This document shows positions 1 through 10,021 of a stretch of 64,000 nucleotides of DNA, one piece after another. The position numbers and the translations under genes were made by a program. Below the pieces are notes generated by a model. It saw nothing but the letters and a program-made list of their open reading frames with translations. It did not search any database and was not told the origin of the DNA. This DNA comes from Borrelia hermsii DAH. Lineage in GTDB: Bacteria > Spirochaetota > Spirochaetia > Borreliales > Borreliaceae. Where the stretch lies: NCBI RefSeq assembly GCF_023035675.1, contig NZ_CP073140.1, positions 1 to 64,000 on the forward strand. The letters run 5' to 3'. How positions within the stretch are numbered: the stretch's first letter is position 1; the number at the start of each line of letters is the position of its first letter.

Positions 1-1104
1 ATGAAGGGTACAAAAAAACCTACCAACAAGCACCAACACAAGTTAATCGTTTTAATATCTACACTAAACTACATGAACTTAAAGTTTAAAAAATACACTC
101 AAAGCAACATACTTTACTATTTTAATAACAATATGAAAAAAAATGGACAAAAGCCTGCTAAACTTAAAACACTACAAAGCTATCTTTATAAATTAGATAA
201 AGAACTTAAAGTAACAATTAATTATCACAGACATTTGGGTGTTAACATGGGAACTGAAATTCATTACGAACTTAAATACTCCAAGAAAGAATGTTACCGC
301 ATAATCAATAAACTCTTTAGAGAGAAAAAAGAGGAAAGACACAAAAAGCGTTTTAATGCATATCTCGAAAAGACTTGCATTAAAAATAGGAATGTAGAAA
401 AATGGGAGTGTTATAATAATAGATCTAATAAGAAAGAAGATAGAAATAAAAAATCAATAGAAAGACTACAAGCAAAAAAGTATGCTAAAAAATGTAACTT
501 TAAATCAAATGCATTTTACTCTATTTTGAATCTACAAATAGAAAAAGATACTATGATTGAAGTATTTAAAGTTCTTAAAAGAACTGAAAACTTTCTTGAA
601 AAGAGCATATACAGGAGACTCAATGGTATCAAGTTAATAAGAAGCAAACTTAAAAGTAAGCAACAAAAATTAAGCAAGATATTGGATGAAACAAAGATTA
701 GCTTAAGAAATGAAGGATATGACAGTAAACAGTTAGAGGCCCAAATAAAAAATGTATACGAACAATATAAACACAAGCCGCACTTTATCATAGAGAACAA
801 TAAGTATGTTGACTTAAAGAAAATAATAGAAAAGCTTAAAAAATCAGTTGAACATATTAAAGCAACGACAAAAAAATATGACAAAGATATTAAAAACAAC
901 ATATTTAGCATACTTCTTGATCAGTTAAAGCATAAAGTGGACACATCGGTTTTAGTACCAACACTGAAAGGTTACTTGGGCAGACAGGACAAATTAGAAT
1001 ATAATAAGGTATTTGATAACCATTATTACTACGATTTTTTGGAATTAGTGAAAGACAATAAAGATTATTTAAAATCAAGGGAATTTGAGAAAATTACCAG
1101 TTAA
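1..1104 (+). CDS. Plasmid maintenance/replication protein, PF57/62 family
   Basis: A 367-residue, Lys-rich, helical protein of the Borrelia PF57/62 family. These proteins are thought to give each plasmid its replication and maintenance specificity, and they sit in a conserved cluster with PF50, PF32 and PF49. All four are present here in order, which is the main support. The N-terminal HKLIVLISTLNYMN and KKYTQSNILYYFN segments are typical of the family as I recall it. The ATG is the first base of the window, so an upstream start or promoter cannot be judged. PF50 follows after 9 bases, suggesting one transcript. The frame is intact, unlike the decayed copy at 9285-10020. The molecular activity is inferred from family knowledge, not from a motif. 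Confidence 0.85.
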   Translation: MKGTKKPTNKHQHKLIVLISTLNYMNLKFKKYTQSNILYYFNNNMKKNGQKPAKLKTLQSYLYKLDKELKVTINYHRHLGVNMGTEIHYELKYSKKECYRIINKLFREKKEERHKKRFNAYLEKTCIKNRNVEKWECYNNRSNKKEDRNKKSIERLQAKKYAKKCNFKSNAFYSILNLQIEKDTMIEVFKVLKRTENFLEKSIYRRLNGIKLIRSKLKSKQQKLSKILDETKISLRNEGYDSKQLEAQIKNVYEQYKHKPHFIIENNKYVDLKKIIEKLKKSVEHIKATTKKYDKDIKNNIFSILLDQLKHKVDTSVLVPTLKGYLGRQDKLEYNKVFDNHYYYDFLELVKDNKDYLKSREFEKITS

Positions 1105-1113
1105 GGATTAATT

Positions 1114-1674
1114 ATGGAAAGTGTATTAGAACGTCTTAAAGAAAAGGGATTAGAAATTAGAGGAAAAAGGAATAAGCCTATTTTCATAAAAATAGAAAGT
1201 AAAAATGACAGAACTTTATATCATACAAAGATAATGAGTGATTTGTATATATTTGGGATCAATAAAAATCAAAAGAATAAATTTTTTATTTCATTTAGAG
1301 GATTATTTAATCAAGAGAAAATAGAATCTTTTCATTTATTTTCTTTAAAAGGAAATGATAAATTTTTAGGTGTTTTTTATGGGTATAGGAAACCAATCAA
1401 GAATGTCGTAACAAGATATGAGGAAAATGGTATCATAAAAGCGTCTACATTTTCAAAAGCCTATTACATAGAATTTAGGTTTAAGAAGGGTAGCGTGTTT
1501 TGCTATCTTGTAGGAATTGCCTATTTGCTTAGAGAAGAAAAGTCTCATAAAAAGTATTACGATTCTTTAACGAAAACATTTTTAAGCTTAGAAGCACAAG
1601 TATATGAATTTTATGGTAAAAAGTTGCCAGATGGGGGTCTTATAAACAAATGGATAGAAAAAAACCTAAAATAA
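1114..1674 (+). CDS. PF50 family plasmid partition-associated protein (DUF226)
   Basis: A 186-residue protein in the second position of the Borrelia partition cassette, matching the PF50/DUF226 family. The C-terminal EFYGKKLPDGGLINKWIEK is the signature I rely on; the same end is seen in the decayed copy at 9025-9275. No catalytic motif is visible. The family is known genetically as part of the plasmid maintenance locus, but its biochemical role is unclear. Its last 25 bases overlap the start of the parA-like gene, a sign of translational coupling. The frame is intact and there are no membrane segments. Confidence 0.85.
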   Translation: MESVLERLKEKGLEIRGKRNKPIFIKIESKNDRTLYHTKIMSDLYIFGINKNQKNKFFISFRGLFNQEKIESFHLFSLKGNDKFLGVFYGYRKPIKNVVTRYEENGIIKASTFSKAYYIEFRFKKGSVFCYLVGIAYLLREEKSHKKYYDSLTKTFLSLEAQVYEFYGKKLPDGGLINKWIEKNLK

Positions 1675-2408
1675 TAACAATTGCATCAATTAAAGGAGGT
1701 GTTGGAAAAAGTACAAGTTCAATCATATTTGCAACACTATTATCCCAAAAACATAAAGTGCTTTTAATTGATATGGATACGCAGGCTTCTACTACTAGTT
1801 ATTTCTATGGAATTTTTGAACAAAATAATTTTAACATAGTTTCCAAAAATATATATAGAGTTCTTAAAGGAACCGTAAGTATTAATAAAGCCATTGCAAC
1901 AATAGACAAAAATTTAGATTTAATACCTAGTTATCTAAGTCTGCACTTATTTAATAAAGAAGCTATTAGTTTCAAGGAATTGAAATTGAATGAAGCTCTA
2001 ACTTTTTTGAAAGTGAGGTATGATTTCATAGTATTGGATACTAATCCGAGCTTAGATTTTACTTTAGTCAATGCTTTAGTTGTTAGTGATTATATACTAA
2101 TTCCAATGACAGCTGAGAAATGGGCTGTTGAAAGTCTACAGATATTAGAATTTTATATAAGAGAATTAAAATTAAAAGTTCCAACTTTTATTTTTATTAC
2201 GAAATTTAAAAAAAATAATTCACATAAGTTTTTATTAGAAAATTTACAGTCAAAGAACAATTTTTTAGGCATTGTATCTGAAAGAGAAGATTTAAACAAA
2301 AAAATAGCAGAAAATAATATTTTTGATTTAAAGAAAGATTATATAAAAGAATATCAAGGTGTGTTGGAGCTTCTTTTAGAAAGGACTGGATTTAAAAATG
2401 AAATTTAA
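1650..2408 (+). CDS. parA: ParA-type partition ATPase, PF32 family
   Basis: A 252-residue deviant Walker ATPase that would drive plasmid segregation. The Walker A loop KGGVGKST lies at about residues 15-22, the A' motif LLIDMDTQAS at about 40-50, and the Walker B region FIVLDTNPS near residue 130. This is the usual ParA order and length. In Borrelia the PF32 type is the best marker of plasmid compatibility group. The start overlaps the end of PF50. The gene is intact, in contrast to two decayed relatives at about 8.3-9.0 kb (minus) and 26.4-26.9 kb (plus), so this is probably the locus that maintains the replicon. Confidence 0.93.
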   Translation: MDRKKPKIITIASIKGGVGKSTSSIIFATLLSQKHKVLLIDMDTQASTTSYFYGIFEQNNFNIVSKNIYRVLKGTVSINKAIATIDKNLDLIPSYLSLHLFNKEAISFKELKLNEALTFLKVRYDFIVLDTNPSLDFTLVNALVVSDYILIPMTAEKWAVESLQILEFYIRELKLKVPTFIFITKFKKNNSHKFLLENLQSKNNFLGIVSEREDLNKKIAENNIFDLKKDYIKEYQGVLELLLERTGFKNEI

Positions 2409-2482
2409 TAGAGTCTAATTCTATATGCATAAAGGAGTAAGTGCATATTGTTCAGAATCCGAACGGTGTGTGAGTATTATAT

Positions 2483-3016
2483 ATGAATATAAAGATAAAT
2501 AATAGAGTTTTAGCAAATGAAGAAGAACAGGAGAATGTAGTAAGTTATTATAATTCTTTGAAAGATAGGTTGAAAGAGAGTTTTAAAAGAGAAATTCATT
2601 ATAAAGTAGAGGCTATTAAAATTTTAAAAGAAATAAAAGATAATGAATATTATAAATTGGATAATTACAATAGCTTTGAAAGTTTTGTTAAGGAATATAA
2701 AGTAGCTAAAACGCAGGCATATGCATACTTGAAGTTAGCTAGTGCATTACAAGATGGTATCCTTCAAGAGGATTATATCATAGAGCATGGCATTCATAAT
2801 TCATTGGTTTTGATAGGAAATGAAAGAAATAAAACAATAAGGAAATTAAGACAAAATCCAATAAAACCTTTGCGTTTTCAACTTAAAAGTCACGATAGTT
2901 ATGATTTTTATAAGAAAAATGCAAAGTTCACAAGTTTCTTAATGGATGAATTATTTAGAGATAAAAAAGATTTACTCGAAGAATTTATGAAAAAATTTAA
3001 AAGTTTAAAAGGCTAA
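2483..3016 (+). CDS. PF49 family partition protein (ParB-like role)
   Basis: A 177-residue basic protein in fourth place of the partition cassette, as expected for PF49. A central segment EIKDNEYYKLDNYNSFESF is shared with the broken copies at 7690-8228 and 26889-27530. PF49 is usually regarded as the DNA-binding, ParB-like partner of PF32, but no ParB motif can be pointed to here. The ATG at 2483 follows an in-frame stop and has only a weak upstream ribosome site. The decayed copy at 26.9 kb preserves homologous coding upstream of this point, so this copy may have lost about 15 N-terminal residues. Confidence 0.8.
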   Translation: MNIKINNRVLANEEEQENVVSYYNSLKDRLKESFKREIHYKVEAIKILKEIKDNEYYKLDNYNSFESFVKEYKVAKTQAYAYLKLASALQDGILQEDYIIEHGIHNSLVLIGNERNKTIRKLRQNPIKPLRFQLKSHDSYDFYKKNAKFTSFLMDELFRDKKDLLEEFMKKFKSLKG

Positions 3017-3026
3017 GCGTAAGAAA

Positions 3027-3576
3027 TGCTTATAAATAACTTAGCATATAAAACATATAGAGCAGAAGATTTAAAATGGAGTTCTAAAACTAAGGGGTTT
3101 ACTGAGGAATCAGTGGGTTTCATTTTACTTCATAATGACAATTCTAATTTTGAAGTCTTAAGAGAAAAGATGAATTCATTAGAACAACAAGTGATTAATG
3201 TGTAACAAAACCTAATCAAAGATAGTGCATTTATTAAAGTAGAATTGAAACGAGATATATCTAATTTAGATATTAAAATAGAAACTGTAAAAATGAACTT
3301 AATATCAAGATATAAAATGTAAGCAATGAACTTAATGTTAAGATAAATCATGTAGAGCAAAATTTACTTAAGGAAATGCAAAATAACAATGCGATCTTTT
3401 GATAAGAAATGAAAAGAGATAGTGCAGTTTTAAGAGAAGAGTTAAAGAATAATCATGCAATATTATTAGAAAATCTTAAGATAGGGAATAGGGGGTTAAA
3501 CCTTATTTTATTAATAGGAATACCAATAATCGTATATATTATTATGTCTATAATAAGTAAATTTTTTACAAACTAA
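3027..3576 (+). pseudogene. Bdr-like coiled-coil protein with C-terminal anchor, broken
   Basis: Reading from ATG 3027 gives the segment NLAYKTYRAEDLKWSSKTKG, then EEKMNSLEQQVINV-like coiled coil, before a stop near 3203. Further stops and frame changes follow. The end resumes as a hydrophobic anchor, LILLIGIPIIVYIIMS, finishing at 3576. The layout (short head, heptad-like body, C-terminal membrane helix) resembles Bdr-type Borrelia proteins. It directly follows PF49, and remnants of the same gene follow the decayed partition loci at 7255-7670 and 27535-27650, with a fourth piece at 19905-20060. It therefore seems to be an ancestral neighbour of the partition cassette. It is clearly non-functional here. 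Confidence 0.7.
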
Positions 3577-3684
3577 AAGAGTTATAATGAATAAGGATTG
3601 ATTTTATTTTAGATTTGGTGTATATTATGCATTAGTAGTGCTCTCATTTTAGTACTACCTTGTTTATGATCACATTCATAAGCC

Positions 3685-3740
3685 TTTAGAGCTTAATTAA
3701 GTATTCTTTTAAGAGTTTTTAATTAAGCTCTAAATTTTTT
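3685..3740 (+). terminator. Strong intrinsic terminator
   Basis: Perfect 16-bp inverted repeat: arms 3685-3700 and 3719-3734, 18-base spacer, followed directly by six T. It would end transcription of the partition operon and its broken Bdr-like neighbour. Degenerate versions lie near 19765-19815 and 27795-27850. Confidence 0.8.
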
Positions 3741-3868
3741 ATCTTTAAGTTTAATAAGTCAATATTTAATAAAATTCTTTTTGATTGAAAACATTTTGTT
3801 AAAAATTTAACCAAAACTAATTTTTGATACTATTTGTTTTGAGTAATACATTATAGAAGTGTTAAAAA

Positions 3869-4320
3869 ATGCATAATGCAAGTCATATAACAAGAAATGA
3901 AATGCAAAATACGAGCAGTATAACAAAAAGTGAGGTAACAAATACAAGTAATATAATAATAAGTAAAACGAATTTAAATAATATTGCAGAAGTATGGTAA
4001 GCATATAAGAATATAAATGGACTTTAAAGAAAAGATTTCTGATTTTAAGCAATTTTATGATGCTAAAGAGCGTTTGTTAATGGGGCTCTTATTTCTGAAG
4101 GGTATGTAATATTGCTTTCATTTGATCCTTTTCCCTAAAATTTTTGCTATTAATGCTTCATTCTGTAAAAAGTTAGCCATTTCTGTTAAGTTAAGCCTCA
4201 CCAACTTCAATTCTGTGAACTTTTATGTTAAATGGTGTGGCTATTTTGCGATGTTTAGTGAAGTTTCATCATTAACTACGACAGCCAAATGTGTGTGTAT
4301 GATGGAGATAGCTAAGTTTT
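3869..4320 (+). pseudogene. cp32-like phage structural gene remnant (portal-like?)
   Basis: Degenerate plus-strand sequence with the repeated ITKSEV/ITRNEM segment, then KISDFKQFYDAKER-like and KIFAINASF pieces in shifting frames. A closely related but separately broken copy lies at 31100-31560, directly after a terminase remnant. From that order I infer a portal-type structural gene of cp32-like prophage. A third piece is on the minus strand at 19554-19763. Several stops and frame changes rule out function. The family name is inference. Confidence 0.45.
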
Positions 4321-4484
4321 AATACTGCTGGGAGTGCAATAGAGCCTTGTGCCTCCTTTTAATTTATGCATTAGCCTCAGCATCAAAACTATTGTTAGCA
4401 AATAGCTCTGATGCCTTACAAAGAACAAGAAAAGCGTTCCCCTTAAATGACTTTACATTTTTTGTATTTATTTCTTATTAATTA

Positions 4485-5262
4485 TCAGTTACTAACAGTA
4501 AATTTAGGGGTGATCTGATCATGACTTATAGGAGTATCATTAGCATTAATTTTTATATCTTCTTTAACCGTTTTAAGTCCTCCATTAATTGTTTTCCTTA
4601 TTGCAATAGTGTGTATCTGATGATTTAGTAGCTGCACTTACTGTTATTCCTTTAATTTCAGTAGCAATAATCTCTTGATCATCGGTACTATCATTAACAT
4701 TGCTGCCTTTAGCCATAGCCTTTAATGCTATACCTCCTGTTATAGTTGCATCTTTAGGTCTACCAGTAGCGTTAAAAGCCCCATTATTATTCTTGGCAAA
4801 TTTAACAGCATCGCCATTATCCTTAATCATAGCTTGCAGAATATCAGCAACCAGTTACTTCTCCAACAGCCTTTGCTGTGCCATTATTATTATCTCTTGC
4901 GCTACCCACCTCCCATCTTCAGCCTTTTATCGGTACCATTATCAGCGCTTTCTACATCTTTAAGTACTACATTTACAATATTTCCAATTCCTTCGCTAAG
5001 GAACTTAACCGAAGCTTCTTCAGCAGCAGTGCCAGTTGTTGATTGATCGGGAATATTACCAATTGGAGCATTAACATTACCAATAGCTTCATTTACTGTC
5101 TTTGCTACGTCAATTATCTTATCAAGTGTTTCAGCAACTAGTTTGTTAATATCGGTCTCTGTTTCAGCTGCATTAGGATTACCTCCACTCTTTATGTCTG
5201 ATGCCATTTTTGAAGGGATTCCTTAGTAGATGTTACAGTGTCCTGAATCTTTTTAAAGTAAC
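4485..5262 (-). pseudogene. vlp: vlp pseudogene, delta-type, 5' truncated and frameshifted
   Basis: Two minus-strand open segments (4902-5207 and 4585-4830) carry delta-type Vlp signatures, [20 protein letters not shown] and [13 protein letters not shown]. They are joined by frame changes, and a third reading restores the C-terminus to a stop at 4485-4487. The signal sequence and first ~80 codons are absent. At about 5262 the coding similarity ends abruptly in the candidate DHS repeat, so the 5' end looks like a recombination or deletion junction. It is a silent cassette fragment that could only donate internal sequence. Confidence 0.8.
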
Positions 5263-5470
5263 TTAACTTACAATAAAAACATACTTTTAATATCATACTT
5301 ACAATTATTTATATTCAATCTTTACTCATATAAACAATTTTATATACAAAGAAACATTCCCTAAATAATATTAAAAGCTAAAAGCATTACGCTCCTAGCT
5401 TCCTATTTCTTTTTAACTTTATTTTTCCCTGCTCTTACCTTTTACTTAATAACTTATCTATAATAACTAT
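5262..5470 (-). repeat. Candidate DHS-type extragenic repeat
   Basis: About 200 bases, highly similar to blocks near 21.3, 24.8, 32.8, 54.6 and 61.3 kb. It holds the hairpin AGCTAGGAGC-GTAAT-GCTTTTAGCT (minus sense) at about 5374-5402 and a shared AT-rich tail ending in GTATGTTTTTATTGTA. Placement between variable-antigen cassettes fits the downstream homology sequences known from relapsing-fever Borrelia, but identity with the published DHS is not verified. Confidence 0.65.
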
Positions 5471-5490
5471 TTAAATTATTTATTTCCTAG

Positions 5491-6141
5491 TTAGTTATTT
5501 TGAGAAGGTTTTTCTCCCTTAACAGGAGTTGTAAGCTCTGCTATTGCAGCTTCTACCGTCTCATTAGCAGCTTTTAACAATCCATCTATTGCTGTGTTTA
5601 AAGCAATAAGATCTTTTGCGCCTTTATCTCCATTAGCATCACTTTTAAGTAGGGCTTTTTTTGCATTCTCATCAGAAGCATCTTTTTTGCCAAGATCACC
5701 ACTTGCTCCTTTCACTGTATCTGTAAACTTTTTACTTGCAGTTTTAGCAGCAGTAACCCTTGCTTTCAATTCAGTAGAAACCCCATCTTGTTTCTCTAAT
5801 TTTTCCAATTTAGTGCTTACAGCAGATACTATACTATATGCTCCTGAAATTAAAGAACCATTTTGACCGCCATCATCACCAAGACTACCCGAACCCTCAA
5901 CTTTCTTTCCAATAGCTTTAACAAGCCCATCTATTGACTTAACTAGAGTCTCTACTTCTTTAGCACTTGTTGCAAAAGCACTAGCCTCTTTTATCTTTTT
6001 ACTTATTTTTGCCAAATCAAGTACTGTTCCGTCAGACTTAGCTACTTCGTCATTTTTAAGCTCTGGGCCTCCATTATTACATGACATAAACACCATAAAT
6101 AAAGTCATTATTATTGCACTTATTCTTTTTCTCATTTTCAT
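5491..6141 (-). CDS. vsp: Variable small protein (Vsp), OspC-like lipoprotein
   Basis: A complete Vsp of about 216 residues. It has the shared signal peptide [19 protein letters not shown], whose lipobox Cys becomes the lipidated N-terminus. The helical OspC-type body carries [14 protein letters not shown] and [17 protein letters not shown], and the end is [14 protein letters not shown]. Vsp proteins are surface dimers that define serotypes and can affect tissue tropism. I chose the ATG at 6141 because AGGAAGG lies 9 bases upstream; the next ATG, two codons on, begins the canonical MRKRIS. Unlike most cassettes here it has an intact start, ribosome site and a promoter-like motif, so it could be expressed. 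Candidate DHS blocks lie on both sides. Confidence 0.92.
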   Translation of the reverse strand: MKMRKRISAIIMTLFMVFMSCNNGGPELKNDEVAKSDGTVLDLAKISKKIKEASAFATSAKEVETLVKSIDGLVKAIGKKVEGSGSLGDDGGQNGSLISGAYSIVSAVSTKLEKLEKQDGVSTELKARVTAAKTASKKFTDTVKGASGDLGKKDASDENAKKALLKSDANGDKGAKDLIALNTAIDGLLKAANETVEAAIAELTTPVKGEKPSQNN

Positions 6142-6159
6142 TATTTCATGCCTTCCTAT

Positions 6160-6187
6160 ATCATAAAAAAATAAAACCCCACAATAA
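6160..6187 (-). promoter_or_regulatory. Promoter-like motif upstream of vsp
   Basis: On the minus strand TTATTG (6182-6187) and TATGAT (6160-6165) are separated by 16 bases that are T-rich, just upstream of the AGGAAGG ribosome site. A T-rich tract next to the promoter has been described for relapsing-fever expression sites, but the -35 match is poor. Confidence 0.35.
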
Positions 6188-6229
6188 CTTTTCGATGTTG
6201 ACATAAAATAAGACTTATTATTATCCGGT

Positions 6230-6470
6230 TTTTTCTATTTTTGTTTTACTTAAACAAATTAGACTTACTTTTAAAATATTTGATTACAATAAAAATATAC
6301 TCTTAATCTAACACTTGAAATCAATTTTATTCAATCTAAACGCTATAAACAATTTTAAATAAAGTAAAGATTGCCTAAATAATATCAGAATCTAAGAGCA
6401 TAGCGATCCTAGATTTATATTTGTTGACTTTATTTTTCCTGTTGCTTACCTTTTACTTAACTTTTAATCT
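6230..6470 (-). repeat. Candidate DHS-type extragenic repeat, diverged copy
   Basis: A diverged member of the same repeat, with the tail ACTCTTAATCTAACACTTG (plus sense) and a variant hairpin around 6387-6416. It separates the vsp at 5491-6141 from the vsp pseudogene at 6505-7105. Confidence 0.5.
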
Positions 6471-6504
6471 TATAATAATCATTTAAATTTATTTATACCT
6501 ATTA

Positions 6505-7105
6505 AGAACTTAGCAGGAATTTTTGGCTTAGCAGGGTTGTAAATTCCTTAATCGCAGTTTCTACCATCTTATTATCAGCCTTTAACAATGTAACAATTGC
6601 TGTGTTTAGGGGCAAACAATCTCTTTTTCTCCTTTATCGCCAGAAACATAACTTTTGTCGATAGCTTTCTTGACATTAGTATGAGTAGTGGTGATGTTAG
6701 CAAGTCCCAAATCATCCTTCGAATTTTTCAACTAGCCTGTATATGCTTTAGACTCACGCACAACACCCTGAACTTTATCACTTAAATCTTTAGAATTAAT
6801 AGATTCTTCAATTTTCAACTTTGCTGATTTTATTTTATAGTTTCAGCTAAATTATATGCCTCTGCTAACAACGGAGTATATTGAGCCGTAGCACCAGCAT
6901 TGGCGTCCAACCCAGCTGAACCTATTTTTTCTCAATATCTTTAGCAAGATTGTCTACTGATTTAACTAAAGTATGAACTTCTTTAACACTTACTGCAAAA
7001 GTACTAGCCTCTTTTATCTTTGCACTTATTTTTGCCAAATCAAGTACTGTTCCGTCAGACTTTGCCACTTTGAAGCCCTGGGCCTGCATTATTACAAGGA
7101 ATAAC
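6505..7105 (-). pseudogene. vsp: vsp pseudogene
   Basis: The segment 6922-7107 reads [20 protein letters not shown], then [18 protein letters not shown], a clear Vsp N-terminal body. After a stop near 6925 the rest (KMVETAIKEFTT-like end at about 6510) is scattered over frames. The signal peptide region is scrambled, with only TGTAATAATG-like traces of the normal lipobox region, and no MRKRIS start. This is a dead archival fragment lying against the decayed partition locus. Confidence 0.75.
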
Positions 7106-7254
7106 ATAAGAACATAAAATTTGAGAGCTTAATAAAAATTCTTAAAAAAATAATTAACCAAGCCTTAAAGGCTATTAAAAACCGATCATCTAAAGGTAAT
7201 CCTAAAATGGCTAGCACTACTGATAAGTAATATACGTTGAATTTAAAATAAAAT

Positions 7255-7670
7255 TAATCCTTATTTACAACAATTTTTCGGTTTATAAAGAATTTACTTA
7301 TTATCGACATGATTATAGATATAATAATTGGTATTCCTATAAGGGATATAAGGTTCAACATTCTATTCCCCACCTTAAGCTTTTCTAATAATATTGCATG
7401 GCCATTTTTCATTTATTCTCTTAAGATTAAATTGTTATTTTGTATTTATTTAAGTAAATTGTTATCTAAATTAGATATGTATTTTTGTAAAGTCTTCTCT
7501 ACATTAATGATTTGTTGTTCTAATGAATTCATCTTTTCTCTTAAGACTTCAAAATTAGAATTATCATTATGAGGTAAAATGGAATCCAATATTTCTTCAG
7601 CAAACCCTCTTATTTAAGAACTCCATTTTAAATTTTCTGTTTTATATGTTCTATATGTTGAATTTTTCAT
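7255..7670 (-). pseudogene. Bdr-like pseudogene of decayed partition locus 2
   Basis: The minus strand reads STYRTYKTENLKWSS, stop, then NDNSNFEVLREKMNSLEQQ and a C-terminal anchor LISLIGIPIIISIIMSIISK. It is the same gene as the one at 3027-3576, with different stops. Its place after the PF49 remnant mirrors the intact cassette, showing that this locus was once a full partition region. Confidence 0.65.
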
Positions 7671-7689
7671 AAACACTCCTTACCCTTCA

Positions 7690-8228
7690 CCCTTTAAACT
7701 TCTAAATTCATTTACAAACTTCTCCAATATTTTCTTTTCACTTGAAAAAAGCTTATCTAATATAAATCCTGTAAGTTTTGCATTTTTTTATAAAAATCAT
7801 AACTAGATTGATTTTTAAGCTGAAATTTTAATGGTTTTATTGGATTTTGTCTTGAAGATTTGCTTCTCATTGATAAATTAACCACATTTCTATAAATACT
7901 CTTAGATTTCTTTTGCCTAATGTTTTCTATATTTATACTTTCTATTTACCACTTTTTTATAAATCTTTAAGTATAGGAAAGCTTGACTTCTAGATATTAT
8001 AAATTTTGATAAAAAATCTTCAAATTTTTTGTAACCATCAATAATATAAAGTTTTTTTCTCTTATCTGATGAAGAATTTGCATTGTTTTGATTTCATTAT
8101 CAATATCATTTATCACAATTCTATGAGTTGATCCTTATAACTCCTATATTCAGGTTCTTCATTCCCAAATTCTTGAATATTGCTATTTCTAGTATTTAAA
8201 ATAATTTCTTTTTTCCTTGAACCTGCCA
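7690..8228 (-). pseudogene. PF49-like partition pseudogene
   Basis: The minus strand starts MAGSRKKEIILNTRNSN and continues, over frame changes and stops, with YIIDGYKKFEDFLSKFIISR and QAFLYLKIYKK. This corresponds to the NYNSFESFVKEYKVAKTQAY region of the intact PF49. It is heavily decayed and has no long frame. Confidence 0.6.
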
Positions 8229-8329
8229 TTCAAAACTCCTAAATTCTTATTATCCTTAAAAAGTTTGCCGGCAGACTTTTTAAGGATGCGCTCTAATGTG
8301 CTTTTTGTCCCTTTATAGTACATTTCTTG

Positions 8330-9034
8330 ACTATTAGGCCTTAATTCGTTAATAAAGATTTTTAATACTATTAGAAAAATGCATCCTTCCTTTAATAAAA
8401 TTGTTGTATTTTATATGCAAAATCTCTTCAATATCTCTAAAAGTATTTCTATTTTTGATAAACTGATTTTCTACTATTGACACATCAATCTTTTTTTCCT
8501 TATCATTTCAACTTTTCTTATTTTCTCCATCAATATAGGAAAAGCTTCAACGGCCGGCCCATCTCTCAGTTTGAATAGGAATTATAACTTTATTTGTAAT
8601 ATTTAAAGCATTATATATAAAGAGCTTAGACTAGGCAGTGTATCAATTATTACATAATCAAAATTATAATTGGGCAAAGTTTTATTAAAATAAAACTTTA
8701 GTATGAGCTCCTTATAAGAGGATATATTCCTTCTCAAATTTGCATAAAATTGGATGAGATGGAATTATCTGCATATTATCATTAATCCGGTTTAAAAACT
8801 TTTCAAATATAACTTTTTATTCTTTCTTTAAGAGATAATAAATATTATTATCATTAATGTCTTTTATATATCTTAAAAAATAACTTGCTAGACTATTTTG
8901 TGGATCTAGAGCAAATAATAATATTTTCTTATTCATATCTCTTAAGATATAGCTAAATACAATGGCTACCATACTTTTGCCAACACCACCCTTAATTGAT
9001 GTGATTGTTATTATTTCTGTTTTTTCAATCCATC
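8330..9034 (-). pseudogene. parA: PF32 ParA-like pseudogene
   Basis: An N-terminal ITITSIKGGVGKSMVAIVFS segment preserves the Walker A loop, followed by KKILLFALDPQNSLASYF, which has LFALD where the A' motif is normally LIDMD. The frame ends at 8817. Traces of FDYVIIDTL-like and the KWAVESL region follow. The KWAVESL region is disrupted near 8553 by GGCCGGCC, which is out of place in this AT-rich DNA. The replicon would not depend on this copy. Confidence 0.7.
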
Positions 9035-9275
9035 TGGTTATAATTCCCCCATCTGGCAATATTTTATTGTAAAATTCATATACTTTCTTTTCTAGCTTTA
9101 AAAGCTTCTCAGCTAAAGATTTGTAATATTTTATATTAATCTTTTCTCTTTTGAGTAAACTAGAAATCCCTTTAATGTAACAACAAACACTTTCCTTTTT
9201 AAATCTAAATTCTATGTTATCTCTTTTGACCTTAATTTCCAATTCTTTTTTTGAGGCGTTCTAATATGCTCCCAT
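9025..9275 (-). pseudogene. PF50 pseudogene with internal deletion
   Basis: The start region (ATG at 9275, LERLKKRIGN-like) and the C-terminal half (IEFRFKKESVCCYIKGIS through LPDGGIITRWIEK) remain. About 90 central residues of the family are missing. The end reads in frame straight into the ParA remnant, giving one 141-codon fused frame at 8817-9242; in the intact locus the two genes overlap in different frames. Confidence 0.65.
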
Positions 9276-9284
9276 AACTAGTTC

Positions 9285-10020
9285 TTAACTGGTAATTTTT
9301 TCAAATTCCCCTGATCTTAAATAATCCCTATTATCTTTTACTATCCCCAAAATCTCGTAGTAATAATGTTTACTAAACATCTTGCCATACTTCAATTTGT
9401 TCTGTTTATTTAAATGATCTTTTAATATTGGAACTAATACCGATGTATCCTACTTTATGTTTTAACTGATCAAGAAGTATACTAAATACGTTGTTTTTAA
9501 TGTCCTTCTCATCTTCTTTTGTGTTATTTTTAATGTGTTCGATTGATTTTTAAGTTTTCCTATTATTTTTTCTAAGGCACTGTACTTATTGTTCTTTATG
9601 ATAAAGCGTGGTTTTTCTTTATATTGTTTGTATACGTTTTGTATTTCTAACTGTTTACCGTCATATCCTTCATTTTCTAATTGAATTCTTGTTTCATTTA
9701 GTATCTTACTTAATTATTTTTACTTACTTTTAAGTTTACTTTTTCTTGACTTGATACCATTAATTCTCTTATATATACTTTTTTCAAGAAAATTTTCTGT
9801 TCTTTTAAGTACTTTAAGTACTTCAATTGTAGCATCTTTTTCTAGTTTTAAATTCAAAATAGAGAAGAATGTATTTGATTTGAAGTTGCACTTTTTAGCA
9901 TGCTTTTCTACTTGCAGTTTCTCTATTTCTTTTATGTCTTTCTTCTCTCCTTTATTATAAGCATTATAATAAAGCTCCTCTTTTTCTACACTGCTATTTT
10001 TAATGCAGATCTTTCCAATA
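9285..10020 (-). pseudogene. PF57/62 pseudogene, interrupted at the vlp junction
   Basis: The 104-codon frame at 9720-10034 (KHAKKCNFKSNTFFSILNLK, then VLKVLKRTENFLEKSIYKRI) matches the middle of the intact PF57/62 at 1-1104. The remainder to about 9285 is out of frame. The upstream third is gone: at about 10020 the sequence changes within a few bases to the signal-peptide end of a plus-strand vlp. This marks a rearrangement breakpoint. Confidence 0.75.
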
Positions 10021-10021
10021 T

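Noticed and set aside
516..911. Minus-strand open frame within the PF57/62 gene
   Set aside because: Antisense shadow of a well-supported gene; no ribosome site and low-complexity hydrophobic composition typical of reversed Lys-rich coding.
3807..4052. Minus-strand hydrophobic frame that could be a membrane protein
   Set aside because: It is the reverse of the repeated ITKSEV coding segment; the plus-strand reading is shared with the copy at 31.1 kb and is more plausible.
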